The notes beneath the pieces were generated by a model. The model was given only the letters and a program-made list of their open reading frames with translations, had not been told where the DNA came from and did no database searches. The translations under genes were made by a program, and so were the position numbers. Below, piece by piece: positions 63,837 to 64,000 of a stretch of DNA of 64,000 nucleotides. The stretch is from Minwuia thermotolerans. GTDB lineage: Bacteria; Pseudomonadota; Alphaproteobacteria; Minwuiales; Minwuiaceae. Within the stretch, counting starts at the first letter, position 1; the number at the start of each line of letters is the position of its first letter. The stretch covers positions 186,001-250,000 of the forward strand of contig NZ_PIGG01000031.1 in assembly GCF_002924445.1 (NCBI RefSeq), read 5' to 3'.

Positions 63837-64000
63837 TCAGGCCGCCTGTTTGCGATAATCCAGGATCCGCTGCTCCAGCACGGGCCGGAAATGCCGGATC
63901 AGGCCCTGGATCGGCCACGCCGCGGCATCGCCGAGGGCGCAGATCGTATGGCCTTCCACCTGCTTGGTGACGTCGTGCAGCTTGTCGATCTCCGCGATCG
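63837..64000 (-). CDS. nuoF: NADH-quinone oxidoreductase subunit F, C-terminal part
   Basis: The window ends within this gene. The visible 53 codons end at TGA 63837-63839 and read [20 protein letters not shown] then [31 protein letters not shown] carries the last cysteine of the N3 4Fe-4S cluster of the NADH/FMN-binding subunit. The FMN and NADH domains lie beyond position 64000. Confidence 0.92.
   Translation of the reverse strand, partial: IAEIDKLHDVTKQVEGHTICALGDAAAWPIQGLIRHFRPVLEQRILDYRKQAA

Noticed and set aside
61679-63970. 763-residue plus-strand open frame opposite nuoG and nuoH
   Set aside because: Antisense shadow; nuoG and nuoH have complete cluster and membrane motifs.
1-64000. 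CRISPR arrays, insertion sequences, prophage genes, rRNA
   Set aside because: No regularly spaced repeats, transposase, integrase or phage structural motifs, and no rRNA sequence were seen.

Overview
The window is a gene-dense, GC-rich stretch (about two thirds G+C by eye) of what looks like an alphaproteobacterial chromosome. This rests on several gene orders typical of that class: nuoF-G-H-I-J-K-L-M-N-birA-coaX-rnj-mce; cbp3-yceD-rpmF-plsX-fabH-ihfA-merR; yajC-secD-secF plus a Mth938/NDUFAF3-like gene; alr-mlaE-mlaF-radA-cvpA-purF; and trxB-lysR. A ubiquinol-cytochrome c chaperone and several promoter-like sites of the Caulobacter housekeeping type agree with it. The genus cannot be named from sequence alone. 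No prophage, insertion sequence, CRISPR array or rRNA was seen, and there is one tRNA.

Layout. 1-1329: the tail of a substrate-binding protein, a CRP/FNR-family regulator (minus strand), and a 500-bp gap holding a perfect CRP-type operator followed by a compact candidate small RNA. 1330-5757: a tight operon with a TIGR03032 protein, three coenzyme F420 genes (npdG, cofE, cofD) and an ABC transmembrane protein without its ATPase. 5828-8505: isovaleryl-CoA dehydrogenase and glycerol kinase. 8633-12727: a thiolase divergent from a P450, a thiolase-fold protein lacking the catalytic Cys and His, and a DUF35 partner; this resembles side-chain degradation (Ltp2-type aldolase) modules. 12795-18301: yggT, DUF167, folD, an alkylsulfatase, an NDUFAF6-like protein that seems to start at ATC, a zinc metallopeptidase and tRNA-Pro(GGG). 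18336-26477 (mostly minus): merR, ihfA, fatty-acid and phospholipid genes, L32, DUF177, a bc1 chaperone, a BamE-like lipoprotein, and the NDUFAF3-like/secF/secD/yajC block.

26628-39397: ubiD, an alpha/beta hydrolase broken by a 7-bp tandem duplication, a methyltransferase, a D-aminoacylase-type amidohydrolase, lepA (probably leaderless), an aromatic amino acid decarboxylase-type gene, trxB, lysR, then an AT-rich gap with a candidate structured RNA, a GNAT gene, an SDR and an exported protein of unknown function. 39502-49082: dnaB, a lipoprotein hydrolase, the purF-cvpA-radA-mlaF-mlaE-alr block (apparently inverted relative to the common order) and an SDR. 49160-50185: an MDR oxidoreductase. 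50216-64000 (minus): DUF1467, mce, rnj, coaX, birA and the complex I genes nuoN to nuoF, the last cut by the window edge.

The most interesting items are the two candidate small or leader RNAs (1157-1237 and 37253-37449), the F420 operon with its two unexplained partners, the catalytically rewired thiolase/DUF35 pair, the ATC start, the 7-bp duplication frameshift, the DnaA-box-like pair before dnaB, and the inferred alr-purF inversion. All RNA and promoter calls are by-eye predictions.
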